DNA of 64,000 nucleotides. Origin: Gambelia wislizenii. Its lineage: Eukaryota > Chordata > Lepidosauria > Squamata > Crotaphytidae. The position numbers and the translations under genes were made by a program. The stretch is from contig JAUMIR010000002.1 in NCBI GenBank assembly GCA_030847615.1, positions 194,477,809-194,541,808 of the forward strand, read 5' to 3'. The notes beneath the pieces are model-generated. The model searched no databases. It was not told the origin of the DNA and saw nothing but the letters and a program-made list of their open reading frames with translations. This document shows, piece after piece, positions 24,897-37,367 of the stretch. The stretch's first letter is position 1; every line of letters begins with the position of its first letter.

Positions 24897-25012
24897 GTGG
24901 GAATCATTTGGACTACAACTCCTAGCACTCCTTACCACTGACTGACTATGTTGGCTAAAGCTGCTGGGACTTGCAGTCCAGCATCTCAAAGAGTACATGA
25001 TTCCCACCTTAG
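24897..25012. mobile_element. Foldback MITE (CCAGATGTTGT family)
   Basis: GTGGGAATCATTTGGACTAC and AACTCCTAGCACTCC are mirrored by GGGACTTGCAGTCCAGC and GTACATGATTCCCACC. Confidence 0.78.
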
Positions 25013-26575
<1,563 letters not shown>

Positions 26576-26962
26576 CTAGGTTTAAAAGACAAACAAAACA
26601 CAAGCCTACTGTTAGAACATGGAGGTGCAGCCGGAAGGGAAAAGTTGGAGGGCAAGGATGCACAAGAAAATACAGTACTGTTTCCAGAAAAGAGGCCAAA
26701 AAAATATCAAAAAACACCAAACCTCACACAACTCTGACCTTGTCACATGTTTGTTCCCATTCTTGCAACATTTTCACTGTAAGTAAATATTTGAAGTTGA
26801 CAGCCAAGGTGGTAGGTACTATCTTGCATTTTTGTCATCATGCCCCTGGGACACTGTTTGAAATGCTAATTGTCTGCCTTTTCCATTTAATGGGGGGAGG
26901 GGGAGCGATACAAGAAGGGGGGGAAGCCTCAGGGTAAACCAAAACAGAGCAACTCCCATCAG

Positions 26963-26981
26963 CCACACACACACACACACC
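26963..26981 (+). repeat. (CA)n microsatellite
   Basis: Pure CA dinucleotide run inside intron 1. Confidence 0.9.
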
Positions 26982-27470
26982 ATGTCCCCAAAGGCAAGGG
27001 CATAAAAACGATTTAGGGAAGCAAAAACGACAAAACCGAATTGCAAGGGTTCATGTAAAATCAGACACTCGCCAAAGCAAAAGTGTTTAGTTTTCAAAAC
27101 AAGCTTGGGGGGGGGGACCATTAACCGGTTTAAGATAATGGGGGGAAGGAATCCACTGGCTTTCCTGAGTGGCAACACAATATGCAACGGAAGTGGACAA
27201 AGACACTGATCTCATTTGTTGTTGCCAATGGGGGACCGGTGGCTGAAACTAACCTTTTCCTGTTCTGGGATTACTAATCAAAACAAAGGGCCTACACTCC
27301 AAATGTGGGGCGGGAGGGCCCGGGGGAGGTTGGACAACCGGGCCTTGAAAACGGTCTTCTACAAGAAAAACAACAACCCACTCGTTCCAAAGCGACGATT
27401 TGTACAACGTCTCGCAATCCAACGCGTTTCTCCTCCCGCACATTTATGCAAAAGCATGCATTGTAGACGT

Positions 27471-27497
27471 ACACACACACACACACACACACACACA
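27471..27497 (+). repeat. (CA)n microsatellite
   Basis: Pure CA dinucleotide run at the intronic edge of the CpG island. Confidence 0.9.
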
Positions 27498-28232
27498 GAG
27501 CCCGGGGAGGCGAGAGGCGAAGAGGCCTAGTTCGGAAATTGGGCTCGCCAGCAAACTGGGGAGAGAAAGGCGAGTCTCTTCGGTACTTCTTTCGGCCCAA
27601 ATCGGGTTCAAGAAATAAATGCCAACGGTGGTGGAGAGAATAAATCGGAGAGAAACCGCGGCTCTGGCTCTGCCTCTCGGAACCCCCGCCCGGCCTGGGG
27701 GAGATTTCAATTCGGGGAGCAATGTGGAGTCATTCCCTCTAAAAAAGGAGGGGATCGGTGGTTTGCTTTGCCTTTTTTTTTTTTTTACGGCTTTTGTTTT
27801 TATTCAAAGCGATTCTTTCCCTCTCTCCCTCCGGCCCTGTGCAAACAGCCCCACCATTTCTCTCTCTTCCTCGGCTTTGGCGATTCGAGGCATTACAAAT
27901 GTTGTCCCCCCCCCCCGCTTTCCCCAAGGCGAGGAGGAGCAGCCACATGGGATCCGCCAAGGCCCCGAAGCCCCCTTCCCAGCCCCGGGAGGCACTTTCT
28001 GGAGAAAAAGAGAGCCGTTCCTGGAAAGGCTGGGGAAGGGATTGTTTACATGCCGGGCAGAAACAAGCCGCCGCCGGGCTCCGGTCCCAGGGCGACAAAA
28101 GGCGAGGAGGCCGAATGTGTGCGGAGGAGGGGGTGCAAGGGCCGGTCGGGTTTAAACCAAACCAGGGAGACCCCCCATCTCCCACCCCGCCCCCTCTTCC
28201 AGTGCGTGTGCAGGAAGGTGGGGGAGAATTCA

Positions 28233-28556
<324 letters not shown>

Positions 28557-28737
28557 TCAAAAGACCCTCTGCAGCCTGCCAGCCCGCCCGCCCTTGGCAG
28601 GTTGGAGCCCAGCCACCGATCGCTTCAATCGGCCCGACCCAGGCTGTGTTGATATGACGCCCCCCTCCTCCTCCTGCCCCCAGGCCCTCTCGTCGCTCCT
28701 CGGCAGCTACACGCCCGCAAACAACAGCATCCAGGGG

Positions 28738-28766
28738 AAGAGGAGGAGGAGGAGGAGGAGGAGGAG
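28738..28766 (+). repeat. (GGA)n microsatellite in the proximal promoter or 5' UTR
   Basis: A run of nine or so GGA units lies about 320 bp upstream of the start codon. On the gene strand it reads as a pyrimidine (TCC)n tract, which could alter DNA structure or, if transcribed, lie in the 5' UTR. Confidence 0.85.
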
Positions 28767-28862
28767 CATGTGGCGAGAGGCTCCGGGTGGGCAAAGCGGG
28801 CAGGGAGGGAGAAGAAGCCGGAGGGGCCTCAACGTTCGATCGCACGCTCCCCGCCGCCGCTG

Positions 28863-29178
28863 ATTGGCCGCCGCCGTGTTCTCTGCGTGTATGAACATTC
28901 GGTTCGAATTTTCCAGGCGGAGGATGTTTCTCTTTCTTCTTCCCCCGCCCCCTCTTCGGCCCTGTCGCTTGTTCTCTATTGGAGAGGGAGGGAGAAAGCA
29001 GCCGCCGGGCTCTGCGCTGATTGGCTCCTCGCTATGTTTTGGCTTAGAATGCCGCTGCTATTGGTCTGGGCTTCTTCTTCTTCTTTTCCCACCCCCACCC
29101 TCGTAAGGGAGGGGCGGGGGAATAAAACGAGGCTCTCGTTTGAACTTCACTGGAAATTCTACTCCCTTTGTTGATTGG
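28863..29178 (-). promoter_or_regulatory. Cluster of five CCAAT boxes upstream of the UBALD-family gene
   Basis: ATTGG, which is CCAAT on the gene strand, occurs at 28863-28867, 28978-28982, 29020-29024, 29060-29064 and 29174-29178. All five share one orientation, and three are in the longer TGATTGGC context, which matches the binding preference of NF-Y (CCAATCA). Start-to-start spacings are 115, 42, 40 and 114 bp. NF-Y binding is inferred from motif quality and position. Confidence 0.65.
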
Positions 29179-29224
29179 CTGTTTTGCTCCCCCTCCCGTT
29201 CTTTTTTCCACCGTTGTAAAAAAA

Positions 29225-29244
29225 GAGAGAGAGAGAGAGAGAGA
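29225..29244 (+). repeat. (GA)n microsatellite
   Basis: A GA run preceded by a short A tract, just outside the CpG island. Confidence 0.88.
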
Positions 29245-29249
29245 AGAAA

Positions 29250-29870
29250 AAGTGTAGTTTGTAAAAGCCAAGTTCATTGACTAGCTAGCACCGTGCTCAA
29301 CTGGAAAAACAAGACAGCATAGAAGTGATTCATTTCCTCTTTCTTGTCTTTTTAAATAAAGGCTGGTCAGCCTGAAAAACTAAAGTTGTCACACAATAGA
29401 AAAAGGCAGAGACTCAGAGCCCGTGTGGGAAACGACACCAAATAGAATTTCCGGATGGTTATTGCTCAGAGGACATAATAACAGGGAAATGTTATTTCTT
29501 CTTAGTTCGTTCAGTGGTGCTTTTACTCATTTATGAGATAGCGAACTGGTGGTGGCAGCTTCTCCTTGGGAAAGCCACTCACCTTACAGACATAGGGAAT
29601 GTAGCATTAGTATTATTATTATTATTATTATTAACTTTTCTAGGTCCTTGAATGAAAAGATGTGAATATTCATCACTTGGGAGTTCATGGCTTTCCCCTT
29701 AAGGTCGTTGATCTAGTCTGGAGTTAGGCATAGGGGAAGTGTGCAGCCCTTGAAAAGGAGCACAGTGGCAAATAATTGGTGGATTACTGTATTTTAACAC
29801 CAAGTGGGGCAGCCTTAGATCCAGATGGGAATCACCGCCCTTCAAATGTTTTTAGATTACAACTCTCAGC
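29250..29870. other. No gene recognised
   Basis: A (TAT)n tract at 29610-29632 and a partial foldback repeat at about 29830-29868 (CCTTCAAATGTTTTTAGATTA). Nothing else is identified. Confidence 0.45.
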
Positions 29871-30315
29871 TTGAGAACACAGCTGCGCTGGGCAGGGCAC
29901 AGTTCTAGGATGGAGGACCATCACCTCCCAAAAATAGTACTCTACCGTGAACTCGCTACTGGTCAGCGTAAAAGGGGTGCTCCAAAAAAGCGATACAAGG
30001 ACTCCTTGAAACAACATCTCAGGCTCAGCCAAATTGATTACCAACAATGGGATCAAGCACATCGGGAGGCTTGGAGACACACTATCCACAATGCTGCAGC
30101 CTTATTTGAGAACTCACGCCGAACAAGTCTTGAAGAGAAACAACAACACAGAAAGAATCACAACCCAGAAACATCACCCAAGGTGACCTTTTGCTGTGCT
30201 TTCTGCAACCAGACATGTTTATCTCGGATTGGCCTTTTCAGTCATCAGTGTGCTTGCAGAAAGCGCAGGATGAGTCCTTCCTGAATCTTCGTTTGCAAAG
30301 AGAAGCCAGAGAGAG
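29871..30315 (+). mobile_element. Non-LTR retrotransposon C-terminal fragment (copy 1)
   Basis: A 137-codon frame reads LRWAGHSSRMEDHHLPK, then KRGAPKKRYKDSLKQHLR, WRHTIHNAAALFENS and a terminal C2H2-like finger (CAFCNQTCLSRIGLFSHQ). This is the carboxyl end of a LINE ORF2 with a DNA-binding finger; I could not assign the clade. Three related copies (33283, 34058, 39236) share the same boundaries, so the fragment behaves like a discrete repeat. The left edge abuts a foldback repeat. Confidence 0.8.
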
Positions 30316-30489
30316 ACAACTCCCAGCAACCTAAGCCAAGGTAGTCCATGGTGAGGAACGTTAGGCATTGAGATGAAACATATGGAGGGCCACAGGATTC
30401 CTCCCTCAAAGTTTTTAGGCACCTAGAGGGAATTGTCATGAACCAATTCTGCCACCAAGGGTTTCAGATCTATGTTGATACTATATACA

Positions 30490-30580
30490 GCAGTAATTCT
30501 CAACCTTTGGCCTTCCTTGTTCTATTGAACTACATGTCCCAGTATCCCTGCCACTATGATCATGGCTTTTGGGCACTGGC
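30490..30580. repeat. Foldback MITE fragment, degenerate
   Basis: TAATTCTCAACCTTTGGCC followed by GAACTACATGTCCCAGTATCC resembles one half of the CCAGATGTTGT palindromes, with a decayed second half. Confidence 0.4.
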
Positions 30581-30619
30581 ATCAAGTGTAAGAGCCACTG
30601 ATACCTAGAATGGGCTTCT

Positions 30620-30649
30620 CACACACACACACACACACTCTCTCTCTCT
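30620..30649 (+). repeat. Compound (CA)n(CT)n microsatellite
   Basis: A CA run passes directly into a CT run. Confidence 0.9.
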
Positions 30650-30860
30650 TAAGAAGCTATTCTCTGTTGGTGGTCCAAGAAGTGATTCCCCACTGAATAG
30701 TCTGTGCTTGGTACTGACATACCAGTGCCTTAGTGCACAGCAGCTGTACCAGGAAACAGGACTAAAAACTACATGCTAAGGAAAGGGCCATACTTCTGAA
30801 ACAACTTGATGGATTTTTGTTTGATTTCAGAATTATCTTGGTTATATCTGTATACACTTT

Positions 30861-31136
30861 ATAAAGTGGGAGCCCTGGTGGCACAGTGGTTAAATGCCAG
30901 TACTGCAAGCCACCACGTTGCAAGTTCGATTCCAGCAGGCTCCAAGGTTCACCCAGCCTTCCATCCTTTCCTAGGTCGGTAAATTGAGTACCCAGCTTGT
31001 GGGGGGCAATTAGCTAACACACGTTGGAAACTGTTTAATGCAGTGTAGATGTGTAAATAGCTATTGCTTGAAACCATTTGTAAGCCGCTCTGATAGCCTT
31101 GTGGCTGAAGAGCGGGGTATAAATAAATAAATAAAT
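30861..31136 (+). mobile_element. Sauria SINE, second copy
   Basis: The head AGCCCTGGTGGCACAGTGG with B box AGTTCGATTCC is followed by CCAGCCTTCCATCC, TAGGTCGGTAAATTGAG and the AT tail GGTATAAATAAATAAATA. TACACTTT occurs just before the head region and again right after the tail, a likely target duplication. It is very similar to the copy at 20957, indicating one subfamily. Confidence 0.9.
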
Positions 31137-31275
31137 ACACTTTGGAGCCTTGCCTCTCCCATGTGGGACCATTAATATGGAATAAGAACAGTTTCACTAT
31201 GATTTTGCCATTTCTAGATCAAACCAAGATCCATCCAGTCCAGATCAGAATACACAACCATATCTTTCAAATATA

Positions 31276-31918
31276 CAGTTGCCCCTCCACATTCGCGGCT
31301 TTCACACTCGCAGTTTTGATTATTCGCGGTTTAGCCCCGAGCCCCTTCAGGAAGGCTGGCGAGAGGCGAGTCAACCTCCTACGTGCGCCTTCCCCGGCCT
31401 TCCAGAAGTGGCTCCGGGGCTTCAAAGCCCCAGAGTCCGCTCAGGAAGGCCGGGGGGGCAGGCAACCTCCCTCCCTCCCTCCCTCCCTCCCTCCTGCTGC
31501 CTTCCCCGGCCTTCCTGAGGGGACTCCAAGGCTTCTAAGACCCGGAGTCACCTCAGGAAGGCTGGGGAGAGGCCGGGCAGCTTCCCTCCTTCCTGCCCGC
31601 TGCCTTCCCCGGCCTTCCTAAGCGGGCTCCGGGGCTCCAAAGCTCCAGAGTCCGCTCAGGAAGGCTGGGAAGAGGCAGGGCAGCCTCCTCCCCACCTGCT
31701 TGCTGCCTTCCCCAGACTTCCTAAGCGGGCTCCGGGGCTTCTAAGGCCCGGAGTCCCCTCAGGAAGGCCATGGAAAGGCTGGCCAGGCTGGCCAGACACC
31801 CTCCTGCCGACTCCCTCCCTTGGGCGGGGTCGCAGGAGCAGCAGTTTGTTATTCGTGGTTTTTCCACATTCACGGGGGTCTCAAGACCCTAACCCCCGCG
31901 AATGTGGAGGGACGACTG
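31276..31918 (+). mobile_element. Tigger-like MITE, subfamily C, with GC-rich minisatellite interior, 643 bp
   Basis: Ends CAGTTGCCCCTCCACATTCG and CGAATGTGGAGGGACGACTG are flanked by TA. The interior has about five tandem units of roughly 95-110 bp with GCTGCCTTCCCCGGCCTTCC and GGAGTCCCCTCAGGAAGGC. The whole element is a local CpG-rich island far from any gene. The 159-codon frame across it results from the tandem units. Confidence 0.9.
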
Positions 31919-32458
31919 TACTGAGCTACTGAGTAATACTACCCCTGCATGGCGGCAGTACACCACACTTATATTTGCGGTGAGCTTTCCACCCAACCTC
32001 TTTGTTTCTTTGGATACCAAACAGCATCACTGACAGCCTCGTCGCTGTCGTCTTAACTGTTCGCCTAGTTTACAGAAGTCATTTGGGAAGTCTTCCCAGA
32101 GTGCCTATGATTTCAGCTTCCTGAATCTCTTGAGGCCATCTGCACTCTTGGATTCCCCAAGAATGGCCGTTCATATAACTATTAATCCATTACTCCAAAT
32201 CATTAATGCATTCACTGGAATATGAAAGAGAAACCATTTGTATGTGGTAGCCAGTATAGGTTTGACATTTGTACAGCACATTTATGCTCAAATTCATTTA
32301 AGCATCATGTGTAAAAATGCTGGTTTTCCTCTTCCAATCATATTGCAGTGTTAATATGCTGTAGCTGCAAGGCCTCAGCTTGAATTCAGTTGCCACAAAT
32401 GGCATGAATCTGGGGCCCAACTTGTTCTGACATCAGGCATGCTTGAACAGCTGGGGCC
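31919..32458. other. No recognisable feature
   Basis: No gene or repeat terminus is identified. Confidence 0.4.
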
Positions 32459-32653
32459 CTTTTACACTACACAGTTATAGTACTATGATTGCACTTTAAT
32501 TGCCATGGCAACATCCTATGAATCCTCAGAGTTTAGGGAGGGGCATTTAGAATCCTTAGCCAGGGAGCTCCAACTACAAACCCCAAGGTTCCATAGGGGG
32601 CAGCCATGGCAGTTAAAGTGGAATCATAGTGCTATAAATGTGTCATGTGAAAG
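32459..32653. mobile_element. Foldback MITE (CACTTTAACTGC family)
   Basis: Arms CTTTTACACTACACAGTTATA and GCACTTTAATTGCCATGG face CCATGGCAGTTAAAGTGG and TGTGTCATGTGAAAG. Same family as 6482 and 43277. Confidence 0.85.
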
Positions 32654-33282
32654 GGCTTTAATGATGATTATTCACAATGCCCATTCCACCAAAGGGCAGA
32701 ACATCAAAAATCAGAGACCAGGGGTTTGGACAACACAGGCAAAAAATGATTTGGAGTCATGGGTTAATAGTTACATTAACTACACAGGCAAAAACAAAAA
32801 ACACCATACTCACATCATACCCAGGGCTGAGAGAACACACAATGTTCTTGAGGATTCAAATAGAATACAGTTCTGTTTGGCACTTGTGGGCTGAGATCCA
32901 ATTTTTAAAAATATTTTATACCGCACTTTCCTGGAAAAACTGGTTTATTGTACATGCGGCTGCCTCTGAGTTGGCTACAGTGTGGAGTTTGGGGTTTGGG
33001 GTCACCTGATCATTCCTGCCAGAACCGGCTAATTCCTCTGTTTGTATTTATGTTTTGCCAGCATGCAGTTGCTATTATTTTTTTATGATACATTTGTGTG
33101 GATACTTGTATATCATTATTAGCACACTTCTGCATATTTGCAAGTTCACATATTTGCTTGCATGATGGGGAGAAAAAAATGTGGAGTGGACACGGATATG
33201 TGACCAAAAATAATGAAAGGCATAGGTCATGTGATCACAGCAAGACTGCCCTTTTACACCAAAGTAAGTTTGCCTAGGGCAT
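32654..33282. other. No gene recognised
   Basis: TTTTATACCGCACTTTCC near 32918 may be a LINE tail relic. The remainder is unassigned. Confidence 0.35.
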
Positions 33283-33378
33283 GATATTGAGAACACAGCT
33301 GCCCTGGGCAGGGCACGTTTCTAGGATGGAGGAGCATCGCCTCCCAAAAATAGTACTTTACTCTGAACACGCCACGGG
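33283..33378 (+). mobile_element. Non-LTR retrotransposon C-terminal fragment (copy 2, short)
   Basis: ATATTGAGAACACAGCTGCC followed by CTGGGCAGGGCACGTTTCTA matches the start of the copies at 29871 and 34058. It breaks off after about 95 bp at a SINE tail. Confidence 0.8.
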
Positions 33379-33450
33379 ACAGCTCTCAGCCTCAGAAAAC
33401 CCCATGATAGGTTCGCTTTAGGATCACCTGATGGCACACAACAACATCTA
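33379..33450 (+). mobile_element. tRNA-headed SINE tail fragment
   Basis: CTCTCAGCCTCAGAAAACCCC and TGGCACACAACAACATC are the 3' third of the ACA-tail SINE. Confidence 0.75.
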
Positions 33451-33568
33451 AGAACACTAAAGACTGACAGCAACAGCACAACTTACGAGTCAAAACACTA
33501 CTAAAGCAAAAGGGGTGTAGATGTTTTGCAGACATGTCACCAACAGACATGCCAAGGCCCTGAGCCTG

Positions 33569-33680
33569 GGGTGAGCAAAGGATGGCCCTCCAGATGCTGT
33601 TGGACTGCTGCAGCCACCATAGCCCATGAGGTGGGATCATGGAAGGGGCAGTCCAACAGAAGGGCTATATGATTCCCACC
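33569..33680. mobile_element. Foldback MITE (CCAGATGTTGT family)
   Basis: GGCCCTCCAGATGCTGTTGGA is mirrored by GGGCAGTCCAACAGAAGGG. Confidence 0.65.
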
Positions 33681-33697
33681 CCTACCCTAAGCTTATA

Positions 33698-34046
33698 CAA
33701 TCGGCCCTCCACATACACAGGTTCTGCATCCATAGAGTCAACCAACCACAGCCTGAAAATATTCAGATGGGAGATCCAAAAAGCAAGCCAAAAAGTCAAA
33801 AGTCTTTCATGGCTGGCATCCATAGATTTTCCTTGGTTTTTTTTCCAGGCATTTTCAGATGCCAGCCACAGGTGCAGGCAAAATGTCAGAAGTAAACTCT
33901 TCTAGAACACAGCCTCACAGCCTGGAAAAAAAACAAGGAAAATCTACAAACCAAAAAGGTTTGGTTTTTGGATCCCCCACCTGAATGTGGATGGGTGAGA
34001 TGCCCCACCTGAATACAGATGCCATTTTACTATGCCATTGTATATA
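33698..34046 (-). mobile_element. Tigger-like MITE, subfamily B, with a nested palindrome
   Basis: The left end CAATCGGCCCTCC follows TA at 33696-33697. The interior (TGAAAATATTCAG on one side, CCATTTTACTATGCCATTGTA on the other) matches the copy at 42479. The right terminus is lost where the next LINE fragment begins. A palindromic piece at 33823-33946 is inserted in the middle. Confidence 0.7.
33823..33946. repeat. Palindromic insert with Penelope-tail sequence
   Basis: A 28 bp left arm (33823-33850, starts TAGATTTTCC and ends CCAGGC) is inverted at 33920-33946 with one base missing. The loop CAGATGCCAGCCACAGGTGC resembles the terminal repeats of the Penelope-like element at 51345-52275. 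Confidence 0.7.
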
Positions 34047-34057
34047 CACTGAACTGA

Positions 34058-34572
34058 CTATGTGACGAGTGTTGCTGTCCTTGAGCAAGCAGGGATCACC
34101 AGCATTGAGGCCATGATATTGAGAACACAGCTGCGCTGGGCAGGGCACGTTTCTAGGATGGAGGACCATCGCCTCCCAAAAATACTACTCTACGGTGAAC
34201 TCGCCACGGATCAGTGTAAGAGGGGTGCTCCAAAAAAGCAATACAAGGACTCCCTGAAACAACATCTCAGGCTTGGCCAAACTGATCACCAACAATGGTC
34301 TGCCCTGGCTTCACATCGGGAGGCATGGAGACGCACTATCCATAATGCTGCAGACTTATTTGAGAACTCACATCGAACAAGTCTTGAAGAGAAATGACAA
34401 TGCAGAAAGAATCACAACCCGGAAACATCACCCAAGGAGACCTTCTGCCTGCTGTGCTTTCTGCAACCGGACTTGTTTATCTCGGATTGGCCTTTTTAGT
34501 CATCAGCATGCTTGAAAAAAGCATGGGATGAGTCCTTCCTGAATCTTTGTTTGCGAAGAAAAGCCAGAGAGA
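34058..34572 (+). mobile_element. Non-LTR retrotransposon C-terminal fragment (copy 3)
   Basis: The longest copy of the family: 111 codons open (LRWAGHVSRMEDHRLPK, then KRGAPKKQYKDSLKQHLRLG), followed in another frame by the zinc-finger end (CAFCNRTCLSRIGLFSHQ). The 3' boundary TTTGCGAAGAAAAGCCAGAG is the same as in copy 1. Confidence 0.82.
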
Positions 34573-35019
34573 AGTTTGCCCAGGGAAAATGTGTGGCTGG
34601 TATTGCCTCTCTCACTCCTCTTTAACAAGATACGTGTGGTGTTATCAAGATGTATGCGGGGTCAGTATGGACCAGGAAAATTAAATTTGAAACAGAATGT
34701 CTTCACCTATATAGACAAGCCCAAAGATAATAAAACATTGCACTATAAATATATATAAAACCCCTAACATCCCACAGCCACCACAGCAACCTCAAGCACA
34801 TCTCAGCAGCTTAATCTGGCAAATCAAAGAGAAAGATCTTCAACCCCTTACAAAAATGGGTAAGATCCTCCTCTAGCTAGAGGTCCAAAGAAAGACTGTT
34901 CCACAGATACACAGCCAGATCTTGAAAAGTTCGCAGCCATGACAGAACAGTGCATGTCGGTGGAACAGACAATAACCGTTTGCCTGTAGAACTTACTTTC
35001 TTAGATGGCGCATACCATG
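34573..35019. other. No gene recognised; possibly the 3' UTR side of the L2-like remnant
   Basis: No clear feature; the right half may belong to the minus-strand LINE that follows. Confidence 0.35.
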
Positions 35020-35960
35020 CTAGCTAAGTTCCCAGGTACTGGGGGAGATTAGAAACCAAAAGTTTGAAACAGGCCCTGGCCCAAACTGGTAGCCAGTGAA
35101 GGGAACTCCAGAGGTAGAAACATGTAAATATTTAGGGAGATTTAAAACAACCCAGATGGCATTGTTCTGAATTAAGGCCAGTGGGAGAAGAGAGCAAGAC
35201 GGCAAACCCACCAAAAGGCTATTACAATAATCCAGGTGTGACATAGCCAATGCCTGGACAAGCAGACATACAGTCTTGAGGGTCAAGAACCTATGGATCC
35301 TATGGATGTTCAAAATATGGAAATTACATGCCTTTGCTATCACCTCAGTAAAGGGGTGCAGGGACAACGGTCATCCAGCAGGACTCTGAGGTTCCTGGCA
35401 GCTGAAATAGGAGCCACTGTGCAACCCTGCAAATACAGTGGAGGGCATGAAGGAGGGGCTGCTAGATGGTCAGGCCGAAACACCAACATCTCATTTTTTT
35501 CCATATTCAGCTTAACGTGGTAGGTGGTCATCCACAAAGAAACGCTCAACAAGCAGTCCATCACGGACTTCCATGCAGAAAATCTGTGTGACATCTGCAT
35601 AGATGTGACACTGAAAACCTAGTCTGAAATTAAAAACCCAAGAGGGAGAGTATATAATGAAAAAAAAAAAAAGAGGACCCAGAATTGATCTTTGTGGCAC
35701 CCCAGTTACAGGAAAAGCTTGTGAAGTAAATCCTCAAAATTGAACAGAGGAGGCATGCTCAAACAAAAAAAGATTTAAACCAGGGCAAAGCTTTCCTTGT
35801 TATTCCCAATGGTGCCAACCGTAAGAGTAACATCTAATGATCCAAAGTGTTGAGGGCTGCAGAAAGATCCAACAGGATCAGTGCAGATGTTTGATGCTGA
35901 GCCTTAGCCACTGGAATATAATTTATTACATGAGTCAAGGCCATTTAAGTGGAGTGACCT
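35020..35960 (-). mobile_element. L2-like LINE reverse transcriptase remnant
   Basis: Minus-strand pieces in order resemble L2-group ORF2: a LLDLSAALNTLDH-like match near 35850, then QRSILGPLFF with a degraded YADV box (35600-35700), a WMTTYHVKLNMEKNEMLVF segment (35480-35540), and RIHRFLTLKTVCLLVQALAM with SHLDYCNSLLVGLPS (35150-35310). Frames change between pieces and the catalytic YADD is YADV, so it is long dead. Confidence 0.75.
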
Positions 35961-36130
35961 CTCCGAAACCCTGATTGAAATGGGTCACGGAAATCATGTG
36001 TAGTCAGATGGGCCCTTCTCCTTTGCAGGTTGCTTTACATGTTGATCATGGACACCTTTATTTAGAAGAAAGTCCCACCATCCCAATTAATGGCCCAATG
36101 CAGTAGCATAATTTTCTACCGTATGACCTA

Positions 36131-36718
36131 GGGCTTGTCTACACTAGTGGAAAAACCTGACCTCCCCTCACATCTGGCCTGATAAGTCAACACAACATGC
36201 AGCCTTATCCCCAAATCTGGTGTAATAAGGCCGCATGACGTACGTTCCTATCCGCAGCAAACTTGGGGTATACCACCTTAATCTGGGTTTTAAAAACTCA
36301 TAGTTTTCTCCGGAGTTTACTGGAAACTCTGGAGAAAACTGTAGTGTGAACAAAGGATCCATCCTGGATTCAGGGGAGGCGGAGGTGCACTAATAATAAT
36401 AATAGGCAGAAGTGCACTAATAATGATATACAACACTGCCTGATAGGCACTGCCATTTTCTCCCTTGGTGCTGACATCACTGGTGTCAGAATGAGCAGCC
36501 AGATGCACAATTGCCTTGTTCTGACCTCAGAGCAAGCAACCGTGCGCCAGGAAGGCACATGATTGTATGGCTGGCCACCTCATGCTGACCTCAGAGTGAA
36601 CAACTGCATGCCAGCAGCGGCAACACTGCAGAGGAGTCTGGCTAGGCAGCGGAAGCGGACCTGCAGCTTATCTATACTGGGGTAAAAATCTGGATGAATC
36701 ACTTGTGTAGACAAGCCC
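36131..36718. mobile_element. MITE with GGGCTTGTCTACAC termini, 588 bp
   Basis: GGGCTTGTCTACACTAGTG at the left is inverted as CACTTGTGTAGACAAGCCC at the right. Internally, GACCTCAGAGCAAGCAACCG and GACCTCAGAGTGAACAACTG form a direct repeat. No clear duplication is seen; hAT affiliation is a guess. Confidence 0.75.
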
Positions 36719-37367
36719 AGCAACAAGTGGTGCATATTTGGACTTTGGCCAAGTAAGATGTGGCGCTTAACTCCAGGTCAGACTAGTCCAAATGTAGTCT
36801 GAATTTCATGTGATGCAGCTCCAGGACAGAGTAGTCCAAATTTCATCCAGATTTTTTACCCACACTGTATATAAGCCCCTGATAATCAAGAGGGACAGCA
36901 CAAACAATTGCTGTAGAAACAAAAGCCGTTGAAGTGGTGTTAACAGACACTCCCTCACCACCCCTGAAAGCCCCTTTATATTGTGGGTAATCCCTACAAT
37001 CTTTCTGGGGGTTGATGGCTGTGCAGCTGTTGATCAGGCACTTTGCTCACTCCAGGTGATCTCAGTGGTGCTTGTTTTCTATGGATTCCTCATGAGAAGA
37101 CCAATTTAAGTTAGTTCTTTTCTGTTATGGCCATCCCACTGTTGAATGGTCTGCCCAAAAAGCCTGCCTTGTCCTAAGATTATAATCTCTTCACTATGTG
37201 ATGGTATTCTTTCTGTCCAGGGATGGGTGAAGTGTGCCCCCAGCCCCCAGTGTGCTCCCCAAAGTCCCCATGTCCCCATAACTCCCCAAATTTTTTAAAG
37301 CTGAAGAAAAGGTCCTTGCACTTTATAGAGGGCATTGGGGCAATTTTGTCAATTTTTTATTATTATA
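36719..37367. other. No gene recognised
   Basis: The segment to about 36890 repeats short motifs of the preceding MITE (AGTCCAAATGTAGTCTG, AGTCCAAATTTCATCC), perhaps a second degraded copy. Confidence 0.4.

Noticed and set aside
16522..25012. Foldback repeats with central TGGCTA as possible microRNA precursors
   Set aside because: They are multi-copy palindromic MITEs with imperfect arms; no evidence of a specific mature product.
31142..31621. 159-codon plus-strand frame
   Set aside because: Same explanation: it starts in the flank of a Sauria SINE and runs into the minisatellite interior of the MITE at 31276.
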